From Chloroflexota bacterium (GTDB taxonomy: Bacteria > Chloroflexota > Anaerolineae > UBA4142), in NCBI GenBank assembly GCA_016215025.1, contig JACRMI010000137.1, forward strand, positions 1 through 55,578: a stretch of DNA of 55,578 nt. Direction: 5' to 3'. Under the pieces are notes generated by a model, which saw only the letters and a list, made by a program, of their open reading frames with translations, was not told where the DNA came from and made no database searches. Below are positions 9,278 through 17,992 of the stretch, piece after piece. The stretch's first letter is position 1, and each line of letters starts with the position of its first letter. Position numbers and translations under genes: made by a program.

Positions 9278-10126
9278 TTACGCCTCGACCAATGCGTGCA
9301 AGTTTGATTCCAATTCCGTGATCGCGCGCGTGAATTGTTCCGCGCTGATCGCCGAATTGTGATAGCCTGCTTGCCCCTCGATAAAAGAAACGCCTTTGCC
9401 TTTGATCGTGTAGGCAATGATGAGCGCCGGACGGTCGGTCTGCTGCTCCGCCCAATCGAGCGCGTCGAGGATGGCGGCCATGTCGTGTCCATCGATTTCG
9501 CGCACCGTCCAGCCAAACGTGCGCCACCGTTCGGCGAGCGGATCCAAGACCTTGGGGCCGTCGGGCGCGTCCATCGCTTTGAGATGATTGCGGTCGATGA
9601 TCGCGACGACGTTGGTGAGCCGGCGCTGCGCCGTCGTCATCGCTGCTTCCCAGACTTGGCCTTCGTGCAATTCGCCATCGCCGATCAAGCAATAAACTCG
9701 AAAATGTAAACCTTGCAATCGTCCACCCAACGCGATGCCGTTGGCATACGACAATCCTTCACCCAATGCGCCAGTGCATGCTTCGATGCCAGGGGTGTGG
9801 TGCATGGCGGGATGACCTTGCAAACGAGTCCCCAGTTTTTTCAAGGTTGCCAATTCGTCGCGACTGAACACGCCGAGCATTGCCAATGCTACGTATTGCG
9901 CCGGGACCGAATGGCCTTTGCTCATGATGAACCGGTCCCGCTCGCGCCATCCTGGGTCGGCGGGATTGTAACGCATTTTGTTAAAGTAGAGTGCCGTAAT
10001 AATGTCCACTTCGGAGAGCGAGCCGCCGAAATGGTGTACCTTGTCCGCACCCATCATGCGAATGATCTGTAGTCGCATTTCAGCGGCTTGACGTACCAGT
10101 TGATGAACCACACGATCGTCGTGCAT
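9278..10126 (-). CDS. Transketolase N-terminal (ThDP-binding) subunit
   Basis: This 282-residue protein carries the ThDP/Mg-binding motif: IGDGELHEGQVWEAA (about residues 148-162), followed by an IIDRN segment. SKGHSVPAQY near residue 69 is also typical of the family. It pairs with the gene immediately downstream (8325-9275) to form a complete transketolase. It lies after the SDR gene, within the same minus-strand operon. Split transketolase genes are known from specialised pentose-type pathways such as apulose-phosphate cleavage; whether this one is similar is inference. Confidence 0.93.
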   Translation of the reverse strand: MHDDRVVHQLVRQAAEMRLQIIRMMGADKVHHFGGSLSEVDIITALYFNKMRYNPADPGWRERDRFIMSKGHSVPAQYVALAMLGVFSRDELATLKKLGTRLQGHPAMHHTPGIEACTGALGEGLSYANGIALGGRLQGLHFRVYCLIGDGELHEGQVWEAAMTTAQRRLTNVVAIIDRNHLKAMDAPDGPKVLDPLAERWRTFGWTVREIDGHDMAAILDALDWAEQQTDRPALIIAYTIKGKGVSFIEGQAGYHNSAISAEQFTRAITELESNLHALVEA

Positions 10127-10174
10127 AACGTGTGCCCCTTTCTGCGATGAGTGTAATTTTGTCGACGTAGGTTT

Positions 10175-10951
10175 TTAGATGGCTGTCCAGCCCCCATCGA
10201 TAACGAGCGTATGCCCGGTTACCATGGCTGCGGCCGGGCTGGCAAGATAGAGCACCGCGCCGACAATGTCTTCCGGTTCGGCGAGCCGCCCAAGCGGAAT
10301 CCGGCTGATGACTTCTTGACGCACCTGATCGGATTGAAGCAGCGCGGCGACCAACGGCGTATTGACGAAAGTGGGCGCAATGGCATTGACGGTAATCTGA
10401 TGTTGCGCCCATTCGATTGCCAGCACGCGCGTGAGATTGATGACGCCCGCTTTCGCCGCGCAGTACGCAATCCGCTCGGTATAACCGACCAAGCCAATCT
10501 GCGACGCAGTGTTGATGATGCGTCCACCCTTGCCGCGTTGAATCATGTGCTTTCCGACCAACTGAGCGCAGAAGAACACGCCCCGCAGATCAGTGTCGAG
10601 TACGGTATCCCAATCTTGCTCGGTGACATCCACTGCCCACTTGCGGATATTCATGCCAGCATTATTGATCAGAATATCGATGCGTCCCCATTGCGCCACC
10701 ACCTGTTCGACCATTGAGTTGATGGAGGCGACCTGGGTTACATCGAGTGTGAGGGTGAGCGTGCGTCGTCCTTGCGCTTGAACCATTGCGGCTGTTTCCG
10801 CGGCGAGCGCTTCGCGTCCTGGCAGTTCCGTAATCACGACATCCGCTCCGGCTCCGGCGAGCGCGTTTGCGAACGCGCGTCCCATGCCACTGCCCGATCC
10901 GGTCACGATAGCGATTTGATCGTCCACTCGAAAAGAAGGTATCGCTGACAT
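10175..10951 (-). CDS. SDR family oxidoreductase
   Basis: This is a 258-residue short-chain dehydrogenase. It has TGSGSGMG in the cofactor site (about residues 15-22), NNAG in mid-protein, INTAS with the catalytic Ser, YCAAK as the YxxxK motif, and a C-terminal DGGW. The ATG at 10951 has GAGGA just upstream; an earlier ATG at 10963 overlaps that site and is rejected. It is clearly related to the SDR at 580 but not identical to it. It is probably one of two hydroxyl/keto redox steps in the catabolic route encoded here. Confidence 0.9.
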   Translation of the reverse strand: MSAIPSFRVDDQIAIVTGSGSGMGRAFANALAGAGADVVITELPGREALAAETAAMVQAQGRRTLTLTLDVTQVASINSMVEQVVAQWGRIDILINNAGMNIRKWAVDVTEQDWDTVLDTDLRGVFFCAQLVGKHMIQRGKGGRIINTASQIGLVGYTERIAYCAAKAGVINLTRVLAIEWAQHQITVNAIAPTFVNTPLVAALLQSDQVRQEVISRIPLGRLAEPEDIVGAVLYLASPAAAMVTGHTLVIDGGWTAI

Positions 10952-10978
10952 CAAAATCCTCAATCAACCTGGGAATGT

Positions 10979-11893
10979 CTACTGCGAGTTCGCTTTGTCA
11001 GTTTGGGTGCGCGCCTGGCAATGCGACAAATCTTCGATCACGGTCATCACGGCCGAGTGGTCAAGTTCGCCGCGTCCGGCAGCGAGCAGGGCGTTGAACA
11101 GTTGCTGGGCAAGCGCCGACGCTGGCAAGACGACGTTGTACGCGCGCGCAGTTTCCATGATGATGTTCAAATCTTTGAAATGGAATCGGCTTTTGAAACC
11201 TGGCTCGAAATCGCCCTTGATGGCTCGCGGCCCGCGCACATCCATCACGCGCGTCTGCGCATAACCGCCGCTCAACACTTGAAGAATGATGGCTGGATCG
11301 ACCCCGGCTTTGGAACCCAGGACGAATGCTTCTGCCATGCCGATAAAGTTCATCGCCACTTGAATTTGATTGCATGCTTTGACCACTTGCCCAGCGCCAT
11401 TGGGTCCGCAATGCGTGATCGTTTTTCCCAGACATTCAAAGATCGGTCGCACTTGGTCTAGCAAATCGACGGGGCCGCCAACCATGATGGATAGAGTAGC
11501 ATTCTTTGCGCCCGTCTCGCCGCCGCTTACCGGCGCATCGAGACATCGCACACCTTTGGCGCTCAACGCTTCTGCAACTTTGACCGCCATGGGCGGCGCG
11601 ATGGAACTCATGTCCACATAGATCAACCCAGGTCGCGCAGCTTGGATGATGCCGGTTTCTCCCAACGCCACTTGCTCTACATCGGGCGAGTCTGGCACCA
11701 TGCTGATTATTACATCTGTCTTTTGCGCTACCCCAAGGCACGAATTGGCTGAACTTGCGCCGAGTGCCACAGCACTTGCCACGGCTTGAGGATTCAAGTC
11801 GAATACGACGAGTGAGTAGCCGGACTGTAACAAATGCGCGGACATGTGTCGCCCCATAATGCCCAGCCCGATAAAACCAATAACTGGCTTCAC
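10979..11893 (-). CDS. NAD(P)-dependent oxidoreductase, 3-hydroxyisobutyrate/tartronate-semialdehyde reductase family
   Basis: This 304-residue beta-hydroxyacid dehydrogenase has an N-terminal GFIGLGIMG Rossmann motif, the substrate-binding DAPVSGGETGA, and the catalytic Lys in GQVVKACNQ (about residue 172). I favour the GTG start at 11893 because GGAGGT lies four bases upstream; an ATG at 11911 is the alternative. Family members interconvert 2- or 3-hydroxyacids and semialdehydes. In this operon it may reduce or oxidise a C3-C5 sugar-acid intermediate. It is the first enzyme gene after the regulator. Confidence 0.9.
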   Translation of the reverse strand: MKPVIGFIGLGIMGRHMSAHLLQSGYSLVVFDLNPQAVASAVALGASSANSCLGVAQKTDVIISMVPDSPDVEQVALGETGIIQAARPGLIYVDMSSIAPPMAVKVAEALSAKGVRCLDAPVSGGETGAKNATLSIMVGGPVDLLDQVRPIFECLGKTITHCGPNGAGQVVKACNQIQVAMNFIGMAEAFVLGSKAGVDPAIILQVLSGGYAQTRVMDVRGPRAIKGDFEPGFKSRFHFKDLNIIMETARAYNVVLPASALAQQLFNALLAAGRGELDHSAVMTVIEDLSHCQARTQTDKANSQ

Positions 11894-11941
11894 ATCCACC
11901 TCCAATGACAACCCAATATCCGAGTTTGACTCGGTAATGTG

Positions 11942-12712
11942 TTAACTTTCTAAATCGCTTGGTAGATTTGTCGCTGTCTTGAGCAACTGAGTGCGGGTGT
12001 TGCCCATGTGATCGCGCATGGCTTGGCGCGCCTGGTCCGCATTGTGGTCTACAATCGCTTGGTAGATGGGGCGGTGGGCGAGAATGCCTTCTTCGGGCAG
12101 ATAGGTTTTGATCTGAGCATAGATGGCATTTAGGACGATCTTTTGCAGCGCGCTCAAATTGGCATAGATCAGAGGATTATGGCTTGCCGCCGCCAACGCT
12201 TCGTGGAACGCGGTATCCGCTTTAGCACAATCGGAAATGCGGCCTTCTTTGAAGGCGGATACCATCTCATCCACCAACTCTTTAAGCAAATGAATGTCTT
12301 CCGGAGTTGCGTGCAATGCAGCAAGGGCGGCGGACTCTGGTTCGATTATTTCACGAAAGGCGATTAGATCATCGTGGGACAAGCCACCAAAAGTGACATA
12401 ACGTTCAATAGTGTCCGTCACTACTGATAACGGCATGTCCGTTACGTAAACGCCACTACCGGCCTTGATTTGAACTAACCCTTTTTCCGCCAGAACCAAC
12501 ATGCCTTGATGAACCGTAACGCGACTCACTTTGAGAGCTTTCGCCAAATCATATTCGGATGGCAACTGGCTCCCCGGTTCCAAGCCATTTTCTTTAATCA
12601 TCGCTTCGAGCTTGTCGGCAATCTGCTGATGTAGCGGTTGGCGCACAAAATCAGCACCACGCGCAAGGTCTTTGGCTAACACGTCGAGATAAGAGGATTT
12701 TTCTGGACTCAT
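11942..12712 (-). CDS. GntR-family transcriptional regulator (FadR/FCD subfamily)
   Basis: This 256-residue protein has an N-terminal winged helix (LPSEYDLAKALKVSRVTVHQ, about residues 51-70) and an all-helical C-terminal FCD-type ligand-binding domain with scattered His and Asp residues suited to metal-assisted binding of a carboxylate. It is the promoter-proximal gene of the operon and lies right below a strong sigma70-like promoter, so it probably represses its own operon until the substrate or an acid intermediate is present. Confidence 0.9.
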   Translation of the reverse strand: MSPEKSSYLDVLAKDLARGADFVRQPLHQQIADKLEAMIKENGLEPGSQLPSEYDLAKALKVSRVTVHQGMLVLAEKGLVQIKAGSGVYVTDMPLSVVTDTIERYVTFGGLSHDDLIAFREIIEPESAALAALHATPEDIHLLKELVDEMVSAFKEGRISDCAKADTAFHEALAAASHNPLIYANLSALQKIVLNAIYAQIKTYLPEEGILAHRPIYQAIVDHNADQARQAMRDHMGNTRTQLLKTATNLPSDLES

Positions 12713-12803
12713 TTTTATTATTTACTTTCTATTGGTAAGACAACTACTGACATAGCTAGTTTACCTGTTGTTGTGATTATAACATTTTATTAATATTTGT
12801 CAA
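12713..12803 (-). promoter_or_regulatory. Sigma70-type promoter and possible operator of the sugar operon
   Basis: Read on the minus strand, TTGACA (12798-12803) and TATAAT (12776-12781) are separated by 16 bases, close to the ideal. Downstream, GGTAA and TTACC form an interrupted inverted repeat (about 12733-12764) between the promoter and the regulator start codon, which could be the binding site of the GntR-family regulator. Confidence 0.75.
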
Positions 12804-13428
12804 TAGGGATTTTGAAAAAGGGAGGTCTGACACCTGATAAGGAAGCGGCAATGGGGACCACACCGGAGACGGCTCAAATCTTGAGCGAGGTTTGAGCACG
12901 AGTGCAACGATGCAAATAGCGCATGGTGGGACTGCACTAGCGAACATGGTGCGCCAATCGTTTTCCATTTGGGCTAATCGATCCGCGAACATCCGAGCCA
13001 ATATTCCCGCATGATGGCAAACTCTGCGACATCGCTCCCACTATATTATCTGCGCGCGGTGTTGAACCCCAATGGATGGCACACCATTTTCGCCCAATTT
13101 CAATTGGGACGAACGGCGACGTGTTTTGCTTGTTTTTCTTGATGGCTGGGTGATTGGCAAGCCTGTCTCATCGACAGAAAAACACATCCCACTCTACCGC
13201 TTGGAAAGTGAATTCCATCGACTCAAACCCTTACTCTGAGAATGCGCAAGTTGATCCATGGGCGGAAGAAAAATTATCGTACCGCCAAGACTACCATTCT
13301 GCCGAATCTCAAGCGAATTCTCCATCAGTTCCCCTTACTTTCCCCATAACCCTCCCGCGAAATTCTCATACCGATGCCGTAGACTAACGGTGAGCGCGCA
13401 CAAAATCACTTGCAAAGAGATGCTGAAC
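12804..13428. other. Gene-poor stretch, possible decayed coding remnants
   Basis: No intact gene is visible. Short, protein-like pieces occur in different frames on the plus strand at about 13011-13140 and 13100-13245 (the latter containing VLLVFLDGWVIGKP), and look like one reading frame broken by indels. I cannot assign a family. The stretch separates the minus-strand operon from the plus-strand Fe-S/selenoprotein cluster. Confidence 0.35.
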
Positions 13429-13962
13429 ATGCCTATCCGATTGAACCGTGCCTCGGTTTGGGGCGCCTCTTTTTGGGGAGGGGCACTTTTCGTTATGCTT
13501 TTTACAGGGCTGGGTACGTTGCAGAATGACAATGCCCACACCATTGGCATCCTGACCGCAAAAGGCGGAACTGCCATCCATGAAGCTCACCTGCAATCTG
13601 GTCAGTCGTTTCTGGGATATTACACTATCTTTCTGACGGCAAGCGTCGTTCCACCTGTCGCCGGCAATATCCGAATCGACCTCAAGGGTCCTGCTCCGGT
13701 TGATTATTCGATCACAAGCCGCTATCCGCCACTGATTTCACTGACGAACCGGTTTCATCCGTGGTACTCGTTCCAAGATGGAATGCTCAAAGGTATCCTG
13801 CCCGGAGACGCGTTAGCTCTGACCGTGCGAATGCTGCCTCCGCCGAAACTGGGACGCTATGATCTCATCTTGAGCGATGCGAAATCTCAACGAGTTTATT
13901 TGACCATGCCCATTACCTTTTCACCGGAACCTGGTCAATCCGAGGATGAACCATGTCACTAG
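13429..13962 (+). CDS. Membrane-anchored extracytoplasmic protein of unknown function
   Basis: This is a 177-residue protein with one N-terminal hydrophobic helix (about residues 9-26) and an otherwise polar, beta-rich domain rich in Pro and Gly. No cysteine or metal motif appears except near the very end. I do not recognise the family; it faintly resembles single-helix FixH-like accessory proteins in size and layout. The start is uncertain (ATG at 13429 or 13420). Its stop overlaps the start of the next gene by ten bases, so it is translated together with the polyferredoxin gene and is probably part of the same membrane complex. Confidence 0.7.
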   Translation: MPIRLNRASVWGASFWGGALFVMLFTGLGTLQNDNAHTIGILTAKGGTAIHEAHLQSGQSFLGYYTIFLTASVVPPVAGNIRIDLKGPAPVDYSITSRYPPLISLTNRFHPWYSFQDGMLKGILPGDALALTVRMLPPPKLGRYDLILSDAKSQRVYLTMPITFSPEPGQSEDEPCH

Positions 13963-14849
13963 CATATCCGCAAAATAAATCACAACAACTTTTCGATCCT
14001 CGGCGGTGGGTTCGTTCGTTGGCGAGCATGGATCGACGCAAAAAAATCCGTTATGCGCTGATGGCGTTTGGAGTCTTGGCGCTGGCTCCACCTGTCGGTT
14101 TCTTGGCGCAACTCTTTGGCGGGTCTATGTTTTGCGGACCACTTTGCCCACGTATGGCAATTGGGATGGATTTCCTTCGCGAATTGTCGAGCCGAACGGC
14201 AGGCGTCATTCTCCTTTTTATTTGGTTCGGAATTACATTCTTCTTTGGACGCTGGGCTTGCAGTCACTTTTGTCCGGTCGGCGCTCTGACCGAATTCGGA
14301 AGCAAGCTCGTGCCCAATCGATTCAAGATCGATTATGCTGGAATCGTCCATGCTCCACTCTTCCGATATGGATTTCTGATCGCCTTTGTTGGACTGCCCA
14401 TCCTGGGATTGGGTTCGATCTGCTGCGGCTATTGCAATCTCAGCACAATTCCAGAAGCGTTTGGGGTTTTGTTCGCGCCGCTCGCGGGAACCGGACTATT
14501 GATGGGATCACGTCTCGTATCGGTCGTGCTTTACGGTGGAGCGTTAGGAATTGCGGCGCGCGAAGGGCGCGGGCATTGCCAGCTCGTTTGCCCAGTCGGA
14601 GCACTCGACTCACTCATCAACGTCATTGGCGCGCGCTTGCCCTTTACGTTTAGAATGCGCGTCAAGAAAGACAACTGCATTAGCTGCGGCGTCTGCGTCG
14701 AAGGTTGTCCAGCTCATGCGATTAAAATGAACGAAACGAACAATGTGCCAGAAATCGATTATCATCGCTGTTATCAATGTCGCCAATGCCAAACCGATTG
14801 TCCGACCGACACGTTTAGCATCACGCGGCTAAAAGAGGGGGCGTCGTGA
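13953..14849 (+). CDS. NapH-like membrane polyferredoxin (4Fe-4S)
   Basis: This 298-residue protein combines several membrane helices with cysteine clusters. The N-terminal half has CGPLCP (about residues 61-66) and CSHFCPVGA, then CCGYC and CQLVCPVGA in mid-protein. The C-terminal cytoplasmic part has two classical 4Fe-4S motifs, CISCGVCVEGCP and CYQCRQCQTDCP. This is the NapH/CcoG-like architecture that moves electrons at the membrane. The stop TGA overlaps the GTG start of the small UGA-containing gene downstream, so the two products are translationally coupled and may exchange electrons. Confidence 0.88.
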   Translation: MSLAYPQNKSQQLFDPRRWVRSLASMDRRKKIRYALMAFGVLALAPPVGFLAQLFGGSMFCGPLCPRMAIGMDFLRELSSRTAGVILLFIWFGITFFFGRWACSHFCPVGALTEFGSKLVPNRFKIDYAGIVHAPLFRYGFLIAFVGLPILGLGSICCGYCNLSTIPEAFGVLFAPLAGTGLLMGSRLVSVVLYGGALGIAAREGRGHCQLVCPVGALDSLINVIGARLPFTFRMRVKKDNCISCGVCVEGCPAHAIKMNETNNVPEIDYHRCYQCRQCQTDCPTDTFSITRLKEGAS

Positions 14850-15100
14850 TCCAATTGCTCCGTCGATGGTCACACAAAATTGATCCCAAGTTCGCGGCGT
14901 TATTCCTTGGTGTGTCGATTGGATCGATGTCGTGGCTCTTTAAGCAAGGGTGCGCCAGCCCGGCAGGTTGAGCGACTTGCGGTGCCTGCGGGTCAGGACC
15001 AACAGTTGCTGCATTTCCGCTCATTCTCGGAGGGATCACGCTTGGGGTCGAGCGGTCGCGATGGTGGAATGCGTGCGTCAAGCGTCTACGACGGCAATAG
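14846..15100 (+). CDS. Putative selenoprotein: two-helix membrane protein with Sec-x-x-Cys loop
   Basis: The frame starts at a GTG overlapping the upstream stop and runs 84 residues to TAG at 15098-15100, with one in-frame TGA at 14969-14971 (position 42). Before it lies a membrane helix (about residues 16-32); after it lies a second helix (about 53-68) and a basic tail. The loop between them reads C36-ASPAG-Sec42-AT-C45-GA-C48, giving a UxxC redox motif next to CxxC. Both ends are rich in Arg/Lys, which would place the loop outside the membrane. Stopping at the TGA would leave a 41-residue fragment lacking the second helix. A SECIS-like hairpin follows. The family is unknown to me. Electron exchange with the coupled polyferredoxin is inference. 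Confidence 0.7.
14972..15009 (+). promoter_or_regulatory. SECIS-like hairpin of the two-helix protein
   Basis: Directly after the UGA, GGU (14981-14983) pairs with ACC (14998-15000), one G is bulged, CCUG pairs with CAGG, and the apical loop is CGGGU (14989-14993). A lower stem GCGACU/AGUUGC extends it. The layout (GGU, one bulged base, short stem, loop with GU, ACC; loop about 18 bases from UGA) closely matches the E. coli fdhF SECIS as I recall it, except that the bulged base is G instead of U. Confidence 0.7.
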
Positions 15101-15138
15101 AGCAGTAAACGCGCGAATGAACTCGCAACTACAACAAA

Positions 15139-15184
15139 AGTCTGCCTTCGCAGACTCCGCTTAGCCTGCAAAGGCAGGCTTTGT
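15139..15184 (+). terminator. Tandem hairpin terminator
   Basis: Two adjacent hairpins, AGTCTGC/GCAGACT (15139-15156) and AGCCTGC/GCAGGCT (15163-15180), are followed by TTTGTGATCTTGTT. They lie just past the two-helix selenoprotein frame and probably end that transcript. Confidence 0.6.
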
Positions 15185-15339
15185 GATCTTGTTGGAGTGA
15201 TTTAAATCGCCCGAACCGGAATTGGACCAAGCTCTAAAACCGACCGGTTTCTCCTTAAAATCTCCACATTTTGGGTGTATACTAGCTGGAGAACAGCAAT
15301 GCTCTCTAGCCATAATAATCACATCGAAGAGAGGTCAAG

Positions 15340-15759
15340 ATGAAAGTTTCGGGGTCTATCCTCATGGTCGCCGCCCTTGGCATTGCCGTTCTCGCGCTGA
15401 TCTTTAACTGCCAAACAGACGGCAAGGCACTCGTGCTCGCGAACGGACGCCAAGTCCCAATGAAATGTTATTATACGGCGATGGCTGAAGTCGCGACGGC
15501 GGGTTCATTGCTTGTCGTGGGTGCGTTGCTCGCATTAAGCAAACAAAAAGAATCTCGGCGCAACCTGGGGATTATGGGAATCGTGCTGGGCATCGCGGCG
15601 ATGTTGTTTCCAACCGTTCTCATCGGAGTCTGTGCCGATCATGCCGCGAGCTGCAATCTCATCATGCGCCCTGCCATGCTGTTCATTGGAGCGATCGTTC
15701 TGGTGACCAGCTCGATGCCGCTGTTTGGCTCTCGACTAGGCGCCGAGGTCCAAGCATAG
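15340..15759 (+). CDS. DUF4418-like four-helix membrane protein
   Basis: The protein has 139 residues and four predicted membrane helices (about residues 5-24, 45-65, 75-98 and 108-128). It has paired cysteines in the extracytoplasmic loops: one near residue 23, MKCYYTA near 44, and VCAD...SCN near residues 95-104. The MKC-aromatic-TA-x-AE stretch is what I associate with DUF4418. Function is unknown. It stands alone between the Fe-S cluster and the two-component system, about 50 bases before the response regulator, and could be part of that signalling unit. Confidence 0.75.
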   Translation: MKVSGSILMVAALGIAVLALIFNCQTDGKALVLANGRQVPMKCYYTAMAEVATAGSLLVVGALLALSKQKESRRNLGIMGIVLGIAAMLFPTVLIGVCADHAASCNLIMRPAMLFIGAIVLVTSSMPLFGSRLGAEVQA

Positions 15760-15811
15760 CATCCGTTGTGGTTCGAATCCAACCGCCCAACCGGCGTTCA
15801 TCAAATCAAGC

Positions 15812-16516
15812 ATGACATGTATTCTCGTCGTAGACGATGATAAAGAAATCGTGCGACTAGTTCAATCTTATCTTGAACGGAGTGGAATGACCGTTCTGCC
15901 TGCTTACGATGGTGAGCAGGCTTTATGTCTTTTGCGTCATGAACGCCCCGATCTGGTTCTCCTCGATCTGATGCTGCCTAAACTGGATGGTTGGGAAATC
16001 ACCCGCTGGATGCGAGCCGACTCGCTGTTATCCGAGATTCCGATCTTGATGCTCACTGCGCGCGGACAAGACAGCGACAAAATCCTGGGACTCGAATTGG
16101 GCGCAGACGATTATTTGACCAAGCCCTTCAATCCGGGCGAATTGATGGCACGTGTCCGCGCTATCCTCCGGCGGATGAATCGGAGCGGATCCTCTCCGCG
16201 TGTCCTCGTGCAATCCGATATTTGTCTAGACCTCGAGAGCCGTTCCGCAACAGTGAGAGGACAACCGGTGGTCTTGACCCGTACGGAATTTGCGTTGCTG
16301 CGCATTCTCATGGCAAGCCCTAATCGTGCTTTTACGCGCGCTGAGTTGATCGAGCAGGCATTCGGCTATGCCTATGAGGGAATGGAGCGCAGTCTAGACA
16401 CGCACATCAAGAATCTCCGTAAAAAAGTCGAGCCAGACCCAAGCGAACCACGTCATATTCAGACGGTCTTTGGAGTCGGCTATCGCTGGCAAAGCGAGAG
16501 TGAGAAAGACGAGTGA
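15812..16516 (+). CDS. OmpR-family DNA-binding response regulator
   Basis: The protein has 234 residues. An N-terminal receiver domain has the acidic pair (VDDD), the phospho-acceptor Asp in LVLLDLMLPKLDGW (about residue 47) and the conserved Lys in DDYLTKPF. A C-terminal winged-helix domain ends in HIKNLRKKVEPDP...VFGVGYRW. Its stop overlaps the GTG start of the histidine kinase, so they form a coupled pair. The target genes are unknown; the nearest candidates are the DUF4418-like gene and the Fe-S cluster upstream. Confidence 0.95.
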   Translation: MTCILVVDDDKEIVRLVQSYLERSGMTVLPAYDGEQALCLLRHERPDLVLLDLMLPKLDGWEITRWMRADSLLSEIPILMLTARGQDSDKILGLELGADDYLTKPFNPGELMARVRAILRRMNRSGSSPRVLVQSDICLDLESRSATVRGQPVVLTRTEFALLRILMASPNRAFTRAELIEQAFGYAYEGMERSLDTHIKNLRKKVEPDPSEPRHIQTVFGVGYRWQSESEKDE

Positions 16517-17904
16517 ACCAGCTTTGGATTCGCATCATGTTCGCATTTCTCGCCGTGACCTTGGTTGGCGTGAGCGCGGTCGCGTGGTTAGCCGACTGGA
16601 GTCTCGGTACCGAATTCCCCCGGTATCTCAGCCGCCAAGAGCTTTTGTCGCAGAATGAACTGCTCAATGCGCTCACCGAGTATTACAGACAACACGGCAA
16701 TTGGACCGGCGTCGCGTCGGTATTCTCTCGCTCAACTCTTCCCTCGGACCACGTGTCGATTGCGCTGGTAGGACGTCCTTCTTTGTTGCTTGCCGATCAG
16801 TACGGCACGATCGTTTTCGACGAACGCGGAATCCGCCAAGGCGGACTCTTAACCGCGCTCGAAAGATGGAACGGATTGACTATCTTGCAGGGTGAAAATG
16901 TGGTCGGCTATCTCTACGCGCCTCCTCCTGGACGCGATGCGGTGACGCCCGCGGCGCTTGAATTCCTCAACGATTTTCAAAATACTTTGGCGGTCATGGC
17001 AATTATTGTGGGTGGTTTGGCAGTCGCCATAAGCGTCATCGTCAGCCGCACTATCGCTGCGCCTCTCACTAATCTTGCCGTGGTTGCCAATGCCTTTGCG
17101 CGGCACGATTGGAATCGGCGGGCGAATACTCGCGGCGCAGTGGAAATTGCTAGAGTAGCACGCGCATTTAATGCAATGGCAGATGAATTGCAGCGGTACG
17201 AAAGTCTGCAACGCAGCTCGATCACGGACATTGCTCACGAATTGCGCACACCCTTGACGGTGCTGCAAGGCAACCTACGCGCCTTGCTCGATCATGTGTA
17301 CCCGCTGGACGAGGGCGAGATTGCCAAGCTGTACGATCAGACTCGGCTGCTCAGCCGATTGGTGGACGATTTGCGCGAACTGGCACTTGCCGAATCGCAA
17401 CCTTGTTGGCAACATGAGACCGTCAAACTCTCGGATGTCCTGGAAGCTGTCGCTTCAGAAGTAGCCACCATTGCCGAAGCGCGCGAGGTACAACTGAACT
17501 TGCACGCTTGTCCTGAATTGTCCCAGGTGTGCGCTGATCCGGACCGCGTCAAGCAAATCCTCTTGAACCTGTTATCCAATGCGCTACGACATAGTCCGGC
17601 TGGAAGCTCGATCGAAGTTTGTACAGAGACCCTGCCACCAGACACTGCCAGTCAGTTTGTTCAGGTTAGCGTAGTAGATCACGGAGAAGGCATTCCCTCG
17701 AAGGATCTGCCCAATGTATTCGAGCGTTTCTACCGGGTGGACAAAGCGCGGTCACGTGATGTCGGCGGAAGCGGGTTGGGTCTGGCGATTGCCAAGGCGT
17801 GGGTGGAGGCGATGGGGGGAACTATCGGCGTGGAGAGCGAACTGGGGTGCGGCAGTCGTTTTTGGTTCACCCTTGCGATTGTGAGCGACAAGACTTTAGC
17901 ATAA
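16513..17904 (+). CDS. Membrane sensor histidine kinase
   Basis: The protein has 463 residues: an N-terminal helix (about 5-28), an extracytoplasmic sensor region of about 125 residues, a second helix (about 157-178), HAMP, then HisKA with the phospho-acceptor His in DIAHELRTPL (about residue 240). An HATPase domain follows with N box LLNLLSNALRHS, G1 DHGEGIP, F box FERFYR and G2 GGSGLGLAIAKAW. The GTG start overlaps the response regulator stop. The signal is unknown; the sensor region has no cysteine motif or haem motif that I can see. Confidence 0.95.
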   Translation: MNQLWIRIMFAFLAVTLVGVSAVAWLADWSLGTEFPRYLSRQELLSQNELLNALTEYYRQHGNWTGVASVFSRSTLPSDHVSIALVGRPSLLLADQYGTIVFDERGIRQGGLLTALERWNGLTILQGENVVGYLYAPPPGRDAVTPAALEFLNDFQNTLAVMAIIVGGLAVAISVIVSRTIAAPLTNLAVVANAFARHDWNRRANTRGAVEIARVARAFNAMADELQRYESLQRSSITDIAHELRTPLTVLQGNLRALLDHVYPLDEGEIAKLYDQTRLLSRLVDDLRELALAESQPCWQHETVKLSDVLEAVASEVATIAEAREVQLNLHACPELSQVCADPDRVKQILLNLLSNALRHSPAGSSIEVCTETLPPDTASQFVQVSVVDHGEGIPSKDLPNVFERFYRVDKARSRDVGGSGLGLAIAKAWVEAMGGTIGVESELGCGSRFWFTLAIVSDKTLA

Positions 17905-17947
17905 TGCCAAATTGAGAAAGCAAGCGAATAAAAATCCAATCAATCAA

Positions 17948-17987
17948 CAAGACGGCAGAGAATGTTTCTGCCGTCTTGTGTTTTGTA
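17948..17987 (+). terminator. Rho-independent terminator after the histidine kinase
   Basis: CAAGACGGCAGA and TCTGCCGTCTTG form a 12-bp stem with a seven-base loop (17948-17978), followed by TGTTTTGT. It ends the two-component operon and may also work in reverse for the minus-strand remnants beyond it. Confidence 0.8.
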
Positions 17988-17992
17988 TTGAC

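Noticed and set aside
9276..9692. N-terminal extension of the transketolase C-terminal subunit
   Set aside because: The added 139 residues are an Arg-rich shadow of the overlapping N-terminal subunit gene; the ATG at 9275 gives the normal family length.
15768..15785. GGTTCGAATCC motif like a tRNA T-loop
   Set aside because: No matching acceptor stem, D-arm or anticodon arm can be drawn around it; it lies in the short gap before the response regulator.
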